From an uncultured Apibacter sp. (GTDB lineage Bacteria; Bacteroidota; Bacteroidia; Flavobacteriales; Weeksellaceae), in the NCBI GenBank assembly GCA_945280365.1, contig CALYQD010000012.1:1-64000 (forward strand): a DNA stretch of 64,000 nt. The letters are read 5' to 3'. Shown here in pieces: positions 16,343 through 25,840 of this stretch. The notes beneath the pieces are model-generated. The model was not told the DNA's origin. It did no database searches and saw only the letters and a program-made list of their open reading frames with translations. The position numbers were made by a program, and so were the translations under genes. Numbering within the stretch: the stretch's first letter is position 1; each line of letters opens with the position of its first letter.

Positions 16343-16858
16343 ATGCGATTAGAAGATTGTTACTATCTAGGCACAATCACTAAACCTCATGGTCTAAAGG
16401 GTCATCTGATAGTTAAAATTGACACCGATGAACCTGAAGCTTACCATAATTTGGAATCGGTATTTATTAATATCAATGAAATGCCGGTTCCTTTTTTCCT
16501 AAATGAATGTCAACTTTATACTAAAGATTCACTTCGCGTAAAATTTGAAGATTCATCTATCAATTTACAAGACTTAATAGGAACCGAGCTGTATCTTCCT
16601 TTAGATACCTTACCTGAATTGAAAGGAAAGCAATTTTATTATCACGAGGTCATAAATTTTTCTTTAGTAGATGAAAATCTGCAAAAGATAGGTGAAATCG
16701 TGGAAATAAATGACAACAGCGCACAAGCTCTTTTTGTCATCAAACTAGCGAACAATAAATTTATTTACATTCCCGTTATAAATGATTGGATTATTGAAGT
16801 AAATAAAATTGACCAATACATTTCAATGACTTTACCCGAAGGTATTTTGGATTTGTAA
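16343..16858 (+). CDS. rimM: 16S rRNA processing protein RimM
   Basis: A 30S assembly factor that works on the head of the subunit. The 171-aa protein has the N-terminal beta-barrel motif YYLGTITKPHGLKGHLIV and the C-terminal PRC-barrel (YIPVINDWIIEVNKI). It sits 9 nt after rpsP, so the two are co-transcribed. Length is usual for the family. Confidence 0.95.
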   Translation: MRLEDCYYLGTITKPHGLKGHLIVKIDTDEPEAYHNLESVFININEMPVPFFLNECQLYTKDSLRVKFEDSSINLQDLIGTELYLPLDTLPELKGKQFYYHEVINFSLVDENLQKIGEIVEINDNSAQALFVIKLANNKFIYIPVINDWIIEVNKIDQYISMTLPEGILDL

Positions 16859-16970
16859 TTAATTGGAAGATTATTTTTGAAAATACCCTTTTCTAAGTAG
16901 TTTCAAAAATGAGATTTGAATTTAATTTATTTAAAAGTTAGTATATTTTTTAGTCACTAATACTCATAAA

Positions 16971-17924
16971 ATGGAATATTTAGATTTTGAATTGCCTATA
17001 AAAGAATTGGAAGACCAGCTAAAAAAATGTATCGAGCTAGGTCTTGAAAGCGGCATCGATATAAATTCCGCATGTAAAGAAATCGAAAAAAAAATTGAAA
17101 ATACTAAACATCAAATATACGATAACCTAACTCCTTGGCAAACCGTACAACTTTCCCGCCATCCGTCTCGCCCCTACTCCTTAGATTATTGTAATGCTAT
17201 TACGGACAATACCTTTATAGAATTACACGGAGATCGTAATTACGGGGATGATAAAGCCATGATCGGTGGATTAGGAAGAATAGACGGAAAAACCTTTATG
17301 ATTATCGGACAACAAAAAGGAAAAAATACCAAAGAAAGACAATATCGTCGCTTCGGTATGCCCAATCCTGACGGTTACCGAAAAGCAATACGCTTGATGA
17401 AGGTTGCCGAAAAGTTTAACATTCCTATTTTGACCTTAATCGACACTCCGGGGGCCTATCCGGGATTAGATGCCGAAGAAAGAGGTCAAGGAGAAGCCAT
17501 CGCCTATAACATCTCTCAGATGTGCCTTATTAAAGTGCCTATTATTTGCGTGGTAATTGGAGAAGGAGCCAGTGGAGGCGCTTTAGGAATTGGAGTAGGA
17601 AACAAAGTATACATGATGGAAAATACATGGTATTCTGTGATTTCCCCGGAAAGCTGCTCTTCTATCTTATTCAGAAGCTGGGAATATAAAGAAGTTGCTG
17701 CCGAAAATCTTCGCCTAACACCGAAAGATTCTCAAAAATTGGGAATCATCGACGGAATCATTAAAGAACCGTTGGGTGGTGCACATTATAACCCTCAAAA
17801 AGCATTTGATTCTCTTAAAAATCAAGTCCTAGAAGCCTATAAAGAATTATCTAAAATGTCTCCAGACCAATTGGTAGAACATAGACAAAATAAATTTATC
17901 GATATGGGAGTCTTCAGCGGATAA
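16971..17924 (+). CDS. accA: Acetyl-CoA carboxylase carboxyltransferase subunit alpha
   Basis: It is half of the carboxyltransferase that makes malonyl-CoA, the first step of fatty acid synthesis. The 317-aa protein shows the AccA N-terminal helical region ([28 protein letters not shown]), [11 protein letters not shown], the crotonase-like core ([40 protein letters not shown]) and [15 protein letters not shown], which forms the oxyanion hole. A terminator follows at 17964-17994. It is monocistronic here; accD and other acc genes are not in the window. Confidence 0.97.
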   Translation: MEYLDFELPIKELEDQLKKCIELGLESGIDINSACKEIEKKIENTKHQIYDNLTPWQTVQLSRHPSRPYSLDYCNAITDNTFIELHGDRNYGDDKAMIGGLGRIDGKTFMIIGQQKGKNTKERQYRRFGMPNPDGYRKAIRLMKVAEKFNIPILTLIDTPGAYPGLDAEERGQGEAIAYNISQMCLIKVPIICVVIGEGASGGALGIGVGNKVYMMENTWYSVISPESCSSILFRSWEYKEVAAENLRLTPKDSQKLGIIDGIIKEPLGGAHYNPQKAFDSLKNQVLEAYKELSKMSPDQLVEHRQNKFIDMGVFSG

Positions 17925-17963
17925 CCAACCCAATATCTATCAAAATAATTTAAAAACGATAAT

Positions 17964-17994
17964 AAGCACCCATAAATAATTTGGGTGCTTTTTT
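17964..17994 (+). terminator. Terminator of accA
   Basis: AAGCACCCA, a 9-nt loop, TGGGTGCTT and then TTTT form a strong 9-bp GC-containing stem, 40 nt after the accA stop. Confidence 0.85.
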
Positions 17995-18118
17995 ATAGCG
18001 GAAAAATTAAGTATTTAGAACTTCTTTGTAAGATTTATCAGGAACAAATGCTAGGAACAAATCGCAAAATCGAAATTTTATGGGATATTAATTTTGCTAA
18101 AAAATAGTAAATTTAGCT

Positions 18119-18766
18119 ATGGAATTAGAGAAATCGATACAAATCATTCAAACATATATTAAGAAAAAGCTATTCGAAGATAATAGCGGCCACGACTATT
18201 GGCATATGGAAAGAGTTGTGACCAATGCTGAGAAAATATTGCTTTATGAGCCGGCGGATCGTTCGAAGGTTTTATTGGCTGCATGGTTGCATGACATTGG
18301 AGATTATAAGCTCCACAATGGAATCGATCGTACTGAAGAAACGGTATATCCCTTATTGTCTTCCTTAGGTTATGAAGACACTTATATAAAATCAATTCTA
18401 AAGATTATACAAGAAGTTTCTTACAAGGGCGGACACAACACCCCACCATCCACTATAGAGGCTAAAATCGTTCAGGATGCCGACCGATTAGACGCTATCG
18501 GTGCGATAGGAATAGCCCGGGCTTTTGCTTATGGAGGCAGTAAAGGCCGTGCATTGTTTAATCCGGAAGAAAAGCCTATGGAGTATACAGAAAGCAGTTC
18601 CTATCAAAAAAATACATCCTGTACGATCAATCATTTTTACGAGAAGCTATTGAAGTTGAAAGATTTGATGAATACAGATATTGCCAAAGAAATGGCAAGA
18701 GAGAGACATCGTTTTATGGAGAAATTCTTAAAAGAATTTTATAAAGAAACAGGTACGGAAACTTAA
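18119..18766 (+). CDS. HD-domain phosphohydrolase
   Basis: A 215-aa cytoplasmic HD-superfamily metal-dependent phosphohydrolase of the YedJ type. Metal ligands are visible in order: H of HDYWHMERV, HD of AAWLHDIGDYK, and D of QDADRLDAIGAIG. The stretch AFAYGGSKGRALFNP is also typical of this subfamily. Its natural substrate is not known. It has its own upstream region and converges with purB on the other strand. Confidence 0.85.
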   Translation: MELEKSIQIIQTYIKKKLFEDNSGHDYWHMERVVTNAEKILLYEPADRSKVLLAAWLHDIGDYKLHNGIDRTEETVYPLLSSLGYEDTYIKSILKIIQEVSYKGGHNTPPSTIEAKIVQDADRLDAIGAIGIARAFAYGGSKGRALFNPEEKPMEYTESSSYQKNTSCTINHFYEKLLKLKDLMNTDIAKEMARERHRFMEKFLKEFYKETGTET

Positions 18767-18799
18767 AATTATGATAGATGTTGTTTTTCACCACTGAAA

Positions 18800-18911
18800 A
18801 CCACTAGGCAACCTGATATTTTTATTTTGCTTAAGACTAAGCAAATCGAATGGAAATATTTAGTTTAGTTTAGTTTAAATTATTTATTTAAATCACAGCT
18901 GCCTTAGTGGT
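18800..18911. repeat. Nested inverted repeats between the HD gene and purB
   Basis: The outer arms ACCACTAGGCA (18800-18810) and TGCCTTAGTGGT (18900-18911) are inverted with one extra base. Inside lies a perfect hairpin TTTGCTTA-AGAC-TAAGCAAA (18826-18845) and three TTTAG units (18859-18873). The 112-bp element could be a small non-autonomous mobile element relic or a bidirectional termination region. Confidence 0.45.
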
Positions 18912-18928
18912 CGTTCAGTATATAAATT

Positions 18929-20356
18929 TTACACTTTTAAATCGGAATTTATCCCTAAAAGATGTTGGTATTTTACTAATATCGGGTTGACTTCCTCATC
19001 TAAAAATTCTTCTGTTTGCTCAGGTGCAAAACCAATGAAATTAGATGGATTTACAATCCGCATCAATTTTTCTTTATCAATATTTATTTTTTCATCAGTT
19101 AAGATTCTATCAAGTAAATCATTGGGCTTTCCTTCTATTTTAACCGTTTTTGCTGCTTCCATGGAATGCTTACGGATTATTTCATGAAGCTCTTGACGGT
19201 CTCCTCCATTTTTTACTCCTTCCATAATTATATATTCGGTAGCCATAAACGGAAGTTCTTCATTAATATGTTTTTCAATCATTTTAGGATATACAACCAA
19301 GCCGTCTAAAATATTATTCCAAATAATCAATAGGGCATCTGTTGCTAAAAATGCTTGCGGAATGCTCAATCTTTTATTAGCCGAATCGTCTAGCGTTCGT
19401 TCAAACCATTGCGTAGCGGCCACCATCGCGGGTGAAGTTGCTAAGGAAATAACGAATTTAGCTAGGGAAGAAATCCTTTCGGAACGCATCGGATTGCGTT
19501 TATAAGCCATAGCACTGGAACCGATCTGGTTCTTTTCAAAAGGTTCTTCTATTTCTTTTAAACTTTGCAGCAAACGTAAATCATTGGTAAATTTATGTGC
19601 CGACTGGGCTATATTGGAAAGCACTTCCAACACTTGGGCATCTATTTTACGGTCATAGGTCTGCCCGCTTACTTTAAAAACTTTTTTAAATCCGAATTTT
19701 TCGGACAATTTCCTATCCAGCTCTTTAACTTTTGAAAAATCTCCGTCAAATAATTCTTTAAAGCTGGCAGCTGTACCCGTCGTTCCTTTAACACCTCTGA
19801 AACGCAAGGTTTGTAGGCGAAATTCCAAGTCTTCCAAATCTAACAATACAGACTGCAACCAAAGAGTGGCCCGTTTTCCAATGGTTGTTAATTGTGCCGG
19901 TTGAAAATGTGTAAATCCTAAGGTCGGATGGTCTTTATATGTAAGGGCAAATGAATGCAATCCTTTAATTACATTTACCAATTTTATCTTTATTAGCTCA
20001 AAACCATCGCGTATTTGAATAAGATCCGTATTATCCCCTACAAAGGCAGAAGTAGCCCCTAAGTGAATGATAGGACGGGCAGCCGGTGCTGCATCTCCAT
20101 AGGCATGTACATGCGCCATCACATCATGACGAAATTTCTTTTCGTATTCATTGGCCTTTGCATAGTCAATGTGGTTCACTTGATCTTTAAGCTCTTTAAT
20201 TTGCTCATCCGAGATATCCAAGCCTAATTCTTTTTGTATTTCTGCCAAAGCAAGCCACAGTTTCCTCCAGGTAGTAAATTTTTTTTCCGGCGAAAAATTA
20301 TATAACATTTCATCACTACAATATCGGCTTTCTAACGGGTTTTGATACTTATTCAT
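18929..20356 (-). CDS. purB: Adenylosuccinate lyase
   Basis: It acts twice in purine synthesis, splitting SAICAR and adenylosuccinate to release fumarate. The 475-aa protein has MNKYQNPLESRYCSDEM as the natural start; an ATG 7 codons upstream is less likely. Family marks are HDVMAHVHAYGD, PIIHLGATSAFVGDNTDL, THFQPAQLTTIGKR and the signature SSAMAYKRNPMRSERISSLA, which carries the mobile loop with the catalytic Ser. Length matches the longer, eukaryote-like PurB found in Bacteroidota. Confidence 0.96.
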   Translation of the reverse strand: MNKYQNPLESRYCSDEMLYNFSPEKKFTTWRKLWLALAEIQKELGLDISDEQIKELKDQVNHIDYAKANEYEKKFRHDVMAHVHAYGDAAPAARPIIHLGATSAFVGDNTDLIQIRDGFELIKIKLVNVIKGLHSFALTYKDHPTLGFTHFQPAQLTTIGKRATLWLQSVLLDLEDLEFRLQTLRFRGVKGTTGTAASFKELFDGDFSKVKELDRKLSEKFGFKKVFKVSGQTYDRKIDAQVLEVLSNIAQSAHKFTNDLRLLQSLKEIEEPFEKNQIGSSAMAYKRNPMRSERISSLAKFVISLATSPAMVAATQWFERTLDDSANKRLSIPQAFLATDALLIIWNNILDGLVVYPKMIEKHINEELPFMATEYIIMEGVKNGGDRQELHEIIRKHSMEAAKTVKIEGKPNDLLDRILTDEKINIDKEKLMRIVNPSNFIGFAPEQTEEFLDEEVNPILVKYQHLLGINSDLKV

Positions 20357-20646
20357 GATATAGCTTCTTCGTTTCATTCAAAAATTCACTTCAAAAGTAA
20401 GGATTTAAATTAAGATGAACCTCGCAAAATATAAATTTAAAATGGAAGACCCATCGTAAGAATATATCCTTCTCTCCTACTTCACTTCTATTGGAACAAA
20501 TTTCAAACCTATACGGAAAGGTTTCCGTTATAATTTGGAACGGTGAATTAATTACAGTTCCACCTTGCTTACTAAATTAACGGTTACCCGAAGAATGCTT
20601 ACTTTTTGACTTAACAATTAACAGTTTGAACTAATACGATTGTGAA

Positions 20647-22011
20647 TTATTCTCTATTTACTTCATTAAATATCAAGGTTATTTGAGTACCTTGATTTTC
20701 TTCGGATTTAATTGTATAGTGTATATTGTTTTTTTCTAATATGCGTAATGCTATGGACAATCCTATTCCCATCCCTGAAACTTTGCCGGTATTATCTGCA
20801 CGATAAAAAGGACGGCTTATTTCATCTAACTGGCTTTCCGGAATTCCGATTCCGTGATCTTGTATCAACAAATGCAATCGTTGGTCTCTTTTGTAGAGCT
20901 TAATGTGTACTAATTTTCTTTGGGAAAATTTAACCGCATTTTCGATTAAGTTAAACAATGCTATAAATAACTGTGTTTTATCAATGTTTATGAAAAGAAG
21001 TTCTACATGCTCGGTGGTTATATCTAAGGTATAATCTATAAGATCGCTACAATCGGGGTATTTATCGGAAACACGTTTTATAATTTCAAAAATAAGTTCG
21101 TCTATGCGTATTTGTTCTGAAATATCCGTATTCTTACGCAAATCAGATACGATGAGTAAAATATCTAGTATTTCTTGTAGCTGATGTATTTCTTCCATCA
21201 GTATTTGCGTGAGCTTATGGTATTCTTCGGGGGTACGATTTTTCATGGAAAATACCTCCAAATTTCCTTGTATGGCAGCCAATGGTGTTTTAAACTCATG
21301 AGAAACATAGCTGACAAAATTTTGTTGTATTTTGATTGAATCGGATATTTTTCTGAGCAGTTTGTTAAAGGTATCGGTAAGGTCATGCAATTCGTCTTTA
21401 ACATATTTACCGCTTGTTTTTAATTCCATGTTTTCTCCGGGAGACATACTCTTTACCTGATTTATAGCTTCCCGTATCGGTCGATAGGCTATGTGGGCAA
21501 TCCATCGATTTAATAAAACGGTAACTAATAATCCTAAGATGAAGGCGGAGACCAAAATTCCAATTAGGGGATTAATGTATTGATACACATCATGTTTATT
21601 CTCTTTAACGATGATAACAAAATTTCCTTCGTTATCATTATAATACATCCCGTAGCATAAAAAATTTGGGGTGGAAAAGGTGAGTCTTTTTTTGGATCGT
21701 ATTTCATCGATTAGACTTTCAGATATATCGCGAACGGTTCCGTATTTTAGATGGTTCTGATCGTCATAAATTTCAAAATACGGATTATTAATTTTTTCGT
21801 ATTGCTTTTTTATTTTCTGAAATTCATTAACACTTATTTCGTCTTCTTCAAAAAAGTAATATCCGATAATTTGAGCAGTTTTTTCCAGATTCCTGTATAC
21901 GGAATTTTCAATGCTTCTTTTGTAAAATCCGAAAATAAGGAGAGCAACCACGATAAAAACGATTCCCCAAAAACCGGAACTGAGTAGGCTTAGTCGTGTT
22001 TGTATTTTCAT
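20647..22011 (-). CDS. Sensor histidine kinase of the metal-efflux operon
   Basis: A 454-aa inner-membrane kinase. Transmembrane segments lie at about 10-30 and 148-168, around a periplasmic sensor of about 120 residues. A HAMP domain follows, then the H-box FVSYVSHEFKTPLAAIQGNL, the N-box LIENAVKFSQRK and the G-box DHGIGIPESQLDEISRPFYR. It lies 8 nt after the response regulator and is last in the five-gene efflux operon, so it most likely senses the exported metal, as CusS or CzcS does. The periplasmic domain shows no obvious metal-ligand cluster. Confidence 0.88.
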   Translation of the reverse strand: MKIQTRLSLLSSGFWGIVFIVVALLIFGFYKRSIENSVYRNLEKTAQIIGYYFFEEDEISVNEFQKIKKQYEKINNPYFEIYDDQNHLKYGTVRDISESLIDEIRSKKRLTFSTPNFLCYGMYYNDNEGNFVIIVKENKHDVYQYINPLIGILVSAFILGLLVTVLLNRWIAHIAYRPIREAINQVKSMSPGENMELKTSGKYVKDELHDLTDTFNKLLRKISDSIKIQQNFVSYVSHEFKTPLAAIQGNLEVFSMKNRTPEEYHKLTQILMEEIHQLQEILDILLIVSDLRKNTDISEQIRIDELIFEIIKRVSDKYPDCSDLIDYTLDITTEHVELLFINIDKTQLFIALFNLIENAVKFSQRKLVHIKLYKRDQRLHLLIQDHGIGIPESQLDEISRPFYRADNTGKVSGMGIGLSIALRILEKNNIHYTIKSEENQGTQITLIFNEVNRE

Positions 22012-22019
22012 TGATGATT

Positions 22020-22703
22020 TTATAAAGATTTAATACGGTATCCTCTTCCTTTAATGGTCTCTATGATTTTATCTTTTTCGTCCTCTCCGTCAATTTTATT
22101 TCGCAAATAGGAAATATACACATCTACTATATTTGTGTTTATATCATGGTTAATTCCCCAAACGCTGGTGAGAATTTGAGTGCGAGTGACTACTTTATTT
22201 TTGTTTTCCATCAGGAATTTGAGCAACTTGAATTCGAGAATGGTAAGGATGATCTCTTTGTCTCCTTTTAAAATTTTATGCTCATCCAAATACATTTTTA
22301 AATCTCCACATACCAGAATGTCCTTAGATAAATCATAATTTATTTTACGTCTTCTGTCCAAGGCATAGATTCGTGCTACTAATTCTTTAAAATGGAAAGG
22401 CTTGGTTAGATAATCATCGGCTCCATAACTTAATGCTTTAACTTTATCATCGGGATCTCCCAATGCGCTAATCACTAAAACAGGAGTAGTTATTTTTTTA
22501 TATCGAATATATTGTAATAATTCCATTCCGTCAATATCTGGCAACATAATATCCAACAAGATAATATTCCAACCGGGTTCGTGTAAACGTCTTCTGGCAT
22601 CAACTCCATTTTCTACCAATGTTACCGAAAAGCCGCTTTCTTCCAGCCCTTTGACCATAAACTCACTGATCTTCTTATTATCTTCAATCAATAACAACTC
22701 CAT
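22020..22703 (-). CDS. OmpR-family response regulator
   Basis: A 227-aa DNA-binding regulator. The receiver domain (1-115) has the acidic pair after MELLLIEDN, the phospho-acceptor Asp in IILLDIMLPDIDG and the switch Lys in LTKPF. The C-terminal winged helix (about 125-227) ends in GRGYRIKSL. It is followed after 8 nt by its kinase and preceded by the RND pump gene, so it probably controls the operon in response to metal. Confidence 0.92.
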   Translation of the reverse strand: MELLLIEDNKKISEFMVKGLEESGFSVTLVENGVDARRRLHEPGWNIILLDIMLPDIDGMELLQYIRYKKITTPVLVISALGDPDDKVKALSYGADDYLTKPFHFKELVARIYALDRRRKINYDLSKDILVCGDLKMYLDEHKILKGDKEIILTILEFKLLKFLMENKNKVVTRTQILTSVWGINHDINTNIVDVYISYLRNKIDGEDEKDKIIETIKGRGYRIKSL

Positions 22704-22735
22704 ATTTTAATTTTTTGCTTCTTAAAGTTACTATT

Positions 22736-25700
22736 TTATGATTTAATTCTTCGCTTCTTTCTGTAAGCAAAGTAAAAAATTTGTGGTAAAATAGTAAAAG
22801 ATAAAAGCATACATATTATAATACCTCCAACAATCATAATTGCCAATGGCTTTTGTACTTCTGAACCCATTCCATTGGACATGGCTGCAGGTAGCAATCC
22901 CATGGAACCCATAAGGGCAATCATCAATACGGGACGTATTCTGCTTTTTACGGCACTGTCTATAGCCAGTCTTAAATTTCCCGTCGTATTCATCTTTTTC
23001 TTCATTAGGGCTATTAGCAAAATACTGTCAATGGCAGTAATTCCAAATAATATAATAAAGCCTATTCCTGCTGAAATACCAAAAATAGTACCGGTCAGCC
23101 AAAGGGAAATAAATCCTCCGATAAAAGCATAAGGCATTGCACTGGCAGCAATCAAAGTATCTTTGATGGTTCTGAAATTCATATAAAGCAAGAATAATAT
23201 CAATATTAATGCGCAAGGAACTATAATCATCAATCGTTGAGTCGCTCTTTGTTGGCTTTCAAACTCTCCTGCCCAAACCATACGATTACCGCGACCTAAC
23301 TTAACCACTTGATTTACTTTTTCTTGCGCTTCTTTGATCGTAGATCCTAAATCACGATCGCGAACACTAAATCCAACTCCTATATATCTGCTGCTTCCAT
23401 CTCTGTAAATAAAGGTGGGACCGGTTACAAATTTTATATCAGCAATTTCTTTTAAAGGCACATGTTTTCCGTCCATCGTCGGAATTAAAATTTCTCCGAT
23501 CTTGTCTTCGTTATCTCTGTATTCCTTTTGAAATCTAACTCTTACATCAAATATTTTTTCTCCTTCGTAAAATTGGGTTGCTGCTTTTCCTCCGATAGCC
23601 ATTTCTACCACTGCCTGAGCGTCACCCATTGAAACTGCATAACGTGCCATGCGATCTTCAGACAATCGTATTTGCAATTCGGGTAATCCGATGCTCCTAA
23701 ATACGTTTACGTCTTCAACTCCTTTCACTTTTTCAATGACGGAGGCCGCCTTATCTGCAATTTGTTCTAGATTTTGGAGATCATCTCCATATATTTTAAT
23801 TACGAGTGAACTTTTTACTCCCGCTACGTATTCTTCTACATTATCTTGAATCGGCTGACTAAATCCGAAAACCGTACCGGGATAAATATCTAAGGAATCT
23901 TTCATCTCTCGGATTAGTTCCTCTTTCTTTATTTTCTTTTTCCATTGATTTTCAGGCTTTAGTTGTGCATGGAATTCTATATTAAAAAATCCGGTAGGGT
24001 CTGTACCGTCATTGGGACGTCCTGTTTGCGATAATACAAATTGTACTTCATCGAAGCTTCTCAACTTCTTCTTCATCTGTTTAGTAATTTTCACAGATTC
24101 GTCAAGATTAATGCTGTTGGGCAGAGTTGCTCGTATGTAAATAGCGCCTTCATTCATACTTGGGATAAATTCTGTCCCCCAAAAGCTAAATCGGATAACA
24201 CATAAGAGGAGTAGTATGCAAAATGCAATAATGCTTCCTTTGCGGTGACGAGAGGCAAATTCATAAATTTTATATAGTCCTGAAGAGAAGGTCTTACTAA
24301 TCAGATTCGTTTTTTCTTTAACCGGTTTTGTAAGTAATACCTTACACATTACCGGTACGTAGGTCAAAGATAAAATTAGCGAGCCTAATAAGGCATATCC
24401 TAATGTGAAGGCTAAGGGTGAAAACATCTTTCCTTCCACTTTCTGAAATGAAAAGATTGGAAACAAGGCAACTACTAAAATCACTTGTGCAAAGAATATG
24501 TGAGAAGCAACTCCCCCGGCGCTTTTTTTAATGAGACCTCCTTTCGAAGTTTTTATGAAACGCTCTCCTCCCAGCTCTTCTGTCCGTTTTACCATCGAGA
24601 CAAATATAATTTCCACGATAACCAAGGTACCTTCTAATAACAATCCGAAATCGAGTGCTCCCATAGAGATAAGATTGGCCGGTAGCCCCTGTATGCGAAG
24701 CATAATAATGGCAAATAAAAAAGATAACGGAATTACAGTTGCTACAATTACTGTTGTTCTCCAATTGAATAAGAAAATAAATACAACTATGGATACCAAC
24801 GTTATTCCTTCAATTAAGTTTTTCATAACGGTATGTACCGTTGCATCGACTAAGGTGGTACGATCCAAAAAAGGTTCTATTTTTACATTTTCGGGTAAAA
24901 TTCGATCATTTAAATCTGCAATTTTTACTTTCAAATTTTTGATAACATCTCCGGGATTCTGTCCTCTTAGCATCACTACGATTCCCTGAACCACATCGTC
25001 TCGATCATCAAAACCTACTTGTCCTAATCGTGGTTTTGACGAAACAGAAACTGTTGCCACTTGTTTTACTCGTATCGGAGTGCTTCCTTTTACCTCAATC
25101 AATATATTTTCAATATCCTTAATGTTATCCAATAACCCAACGCCTCGCACCACGTAAGCCTGGCTCCCTTTCTGGATAACATCTCCTCCCACATTTATAT
25201 TGCTCTTGGAAATTGCTTCATAGACTTCTAAAGGAGAAAGTCCGTAATTTGACAACTCTGTAGGATTAACTTTTATTTCATAGCATTTTTCTTCTCCTCC
25301 AAAACTTACAATACTGGCAACCCCAGGAACCGATAATAGCTCTCGTTCTACGACCCATTCATTGAGTGCGGAAACTTCACGAACCGGCAAATCGCTTTTA
25401 AGGGTGTATCGGTAGATTTCCCCGGTAGCGCCGGAAGGCGGTTCTATAGAAGGATCTGCGCCTTCGGGTAGGTTCAGGTCCTGCATACGGTTTGAGGCAT
25501 ATTGTTGGGCAAAAAAATCGTCTACTCCATCCTCAAAAATAACAGTAACCACCGATAAGCCGAAAAGTGAGGTAGATCGTACATCAGTCTTTTTAGGAAT
25601 GGTATTCATTTCCCTCATTATGGGAAGCGTTACGAACTTTTCAATTTCTTCGGCACTTCTTCCGGGCCATTGAGTTATGATTCTTACCCTTGTGTTGGTA

Positions 25701-25834
25701 ACATCGGGATATGCTTCAATAGGTGTGTTTATGTAGCATACTATTCCCGCTATAAAAAGTATTACACTAAGAAATAGTATCAATAGGTGATTCCTTAATG
25801 AAAAAGCTATACATTTTTCAACAAACTTATGCAT
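22736..25834 (-). CDS. Heavy-metal efflux RND pump (CzcA/CusA family)
   Basis: A 1032-aa proton-driven pump with 12 transmembrane helices and two large periplasmic loops. Family marks include NTPIEAYPDVTNTRVRIITQ at the start and GALDFGLLLEGTLVIVE in TM4. CzcA-type divalent-metal pumps have D-x5-D-x6-E in that helix; here the second Asp is Glu and the Asn after the last Glu is Ile, so the proton relay is altered. CusA Cu/Ag methionine clusters are not evident. Order adaptor-pump-regulator-kinase points to Zn/Co/Ni or Cu resistance; specificity is uncertain. Confidence 0.92.
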   Translation of the reverse strand: MHKFVEKCIAFSLRNHLLILFLSVILFIAGIVCYINTPIEAYPDVTNTRVRIITQWPGRSAEEIEKFVTLPIMREMNTIPKKTDVRSTSLFGLSVVTVIFEDGVDDFFAQQYASNRMQDLNLPEGADPSIEPPSGATGEIYRYTLKSDLPVREVSALNEWVVERELLSVPGVASIVSFGGEEKCYEIKVNPTELSNYGLSPLEVYEAISKSNINVGGDVIQKGSQAYVVRGVGLLDNIKDIENILIEVKGSTPIRVKQVATVSVSSKPRLGQVGFDDRDDVVQGIVVMLRGQNPGDVIKNLKVKIADLNDRILPENVKIEPFLDRTTLVDATVHTVMKNLIEGITLVSIVVFIFLFNWRTTVIVATVIPLSFLFAIIMLRIQGLPANLISMGALDFGLLLEGTLVIVEIIFVSMVKRTEELGGERFIKTSKGGLIKKSAGGVASHIFFAQVILVVALFPIFSFQKVEGKMFSPLAFTLGYALLGSLILSLTYVPVMCKVLLTKPVKEKTNLISKTFSSGLYKIYEFASRHRKGSIIAFCILLLLCVIRFSFWGTEFIPSMNEGAIYIRATLPNSINLDESVKITKQMKKKLRSFDEVQFVLSQTGRPNDGTDPTGFFNIEFHAQLKPENQWKKKIKKEELIREMKDSLDIYPGTVFGFSQPIQDNVEEYVAGVKSSLVIKIYGDDLQNLEQIADKAASVIEKVKGVEDVNVFRSIGLPELQIRLSEDRMARYAVSMGDAQAVVEMAIGGKAATQFYEGEKIFDVRVRFQKEYRDNEDKIGEILIPTMDGKHVPLKEIADIKFVTGPTFIYRDGSSRYIGVGFSVRDRDLGSTIKEAQEKVNQVVKLGRGNRMVWAGEFESQQRATQRLMIIVPCALILILFLLYMNFRTIKDTLIAASAMPYAFIGGFISLWLTGTIFGISAGIGFIILFGITAIDSILLIALMKKKMNTTGNLRLAIDSAVKSRIRPVLMIALMGSMGLLPAAMSNGMGSEVQKPLAIMIVGGIIICMLLSFTILPQIFYFAYRKKRRIKS

Positions 25835-25840
25835 GTTTTG

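Noticed and set aside
20513..20528. ACGGAAAGGTTTCCGT as an operator upstream of purB
   Set aside because: Only a 7-bp imperfect palindrome, not near a clear promoter box and not repeated elsewhere that I could see.
24531..24989. A 152-codon + strand frame inside the RND pump gene
   Set aside because: The pump gene is certain in this region and the antisense frame shows no domain.
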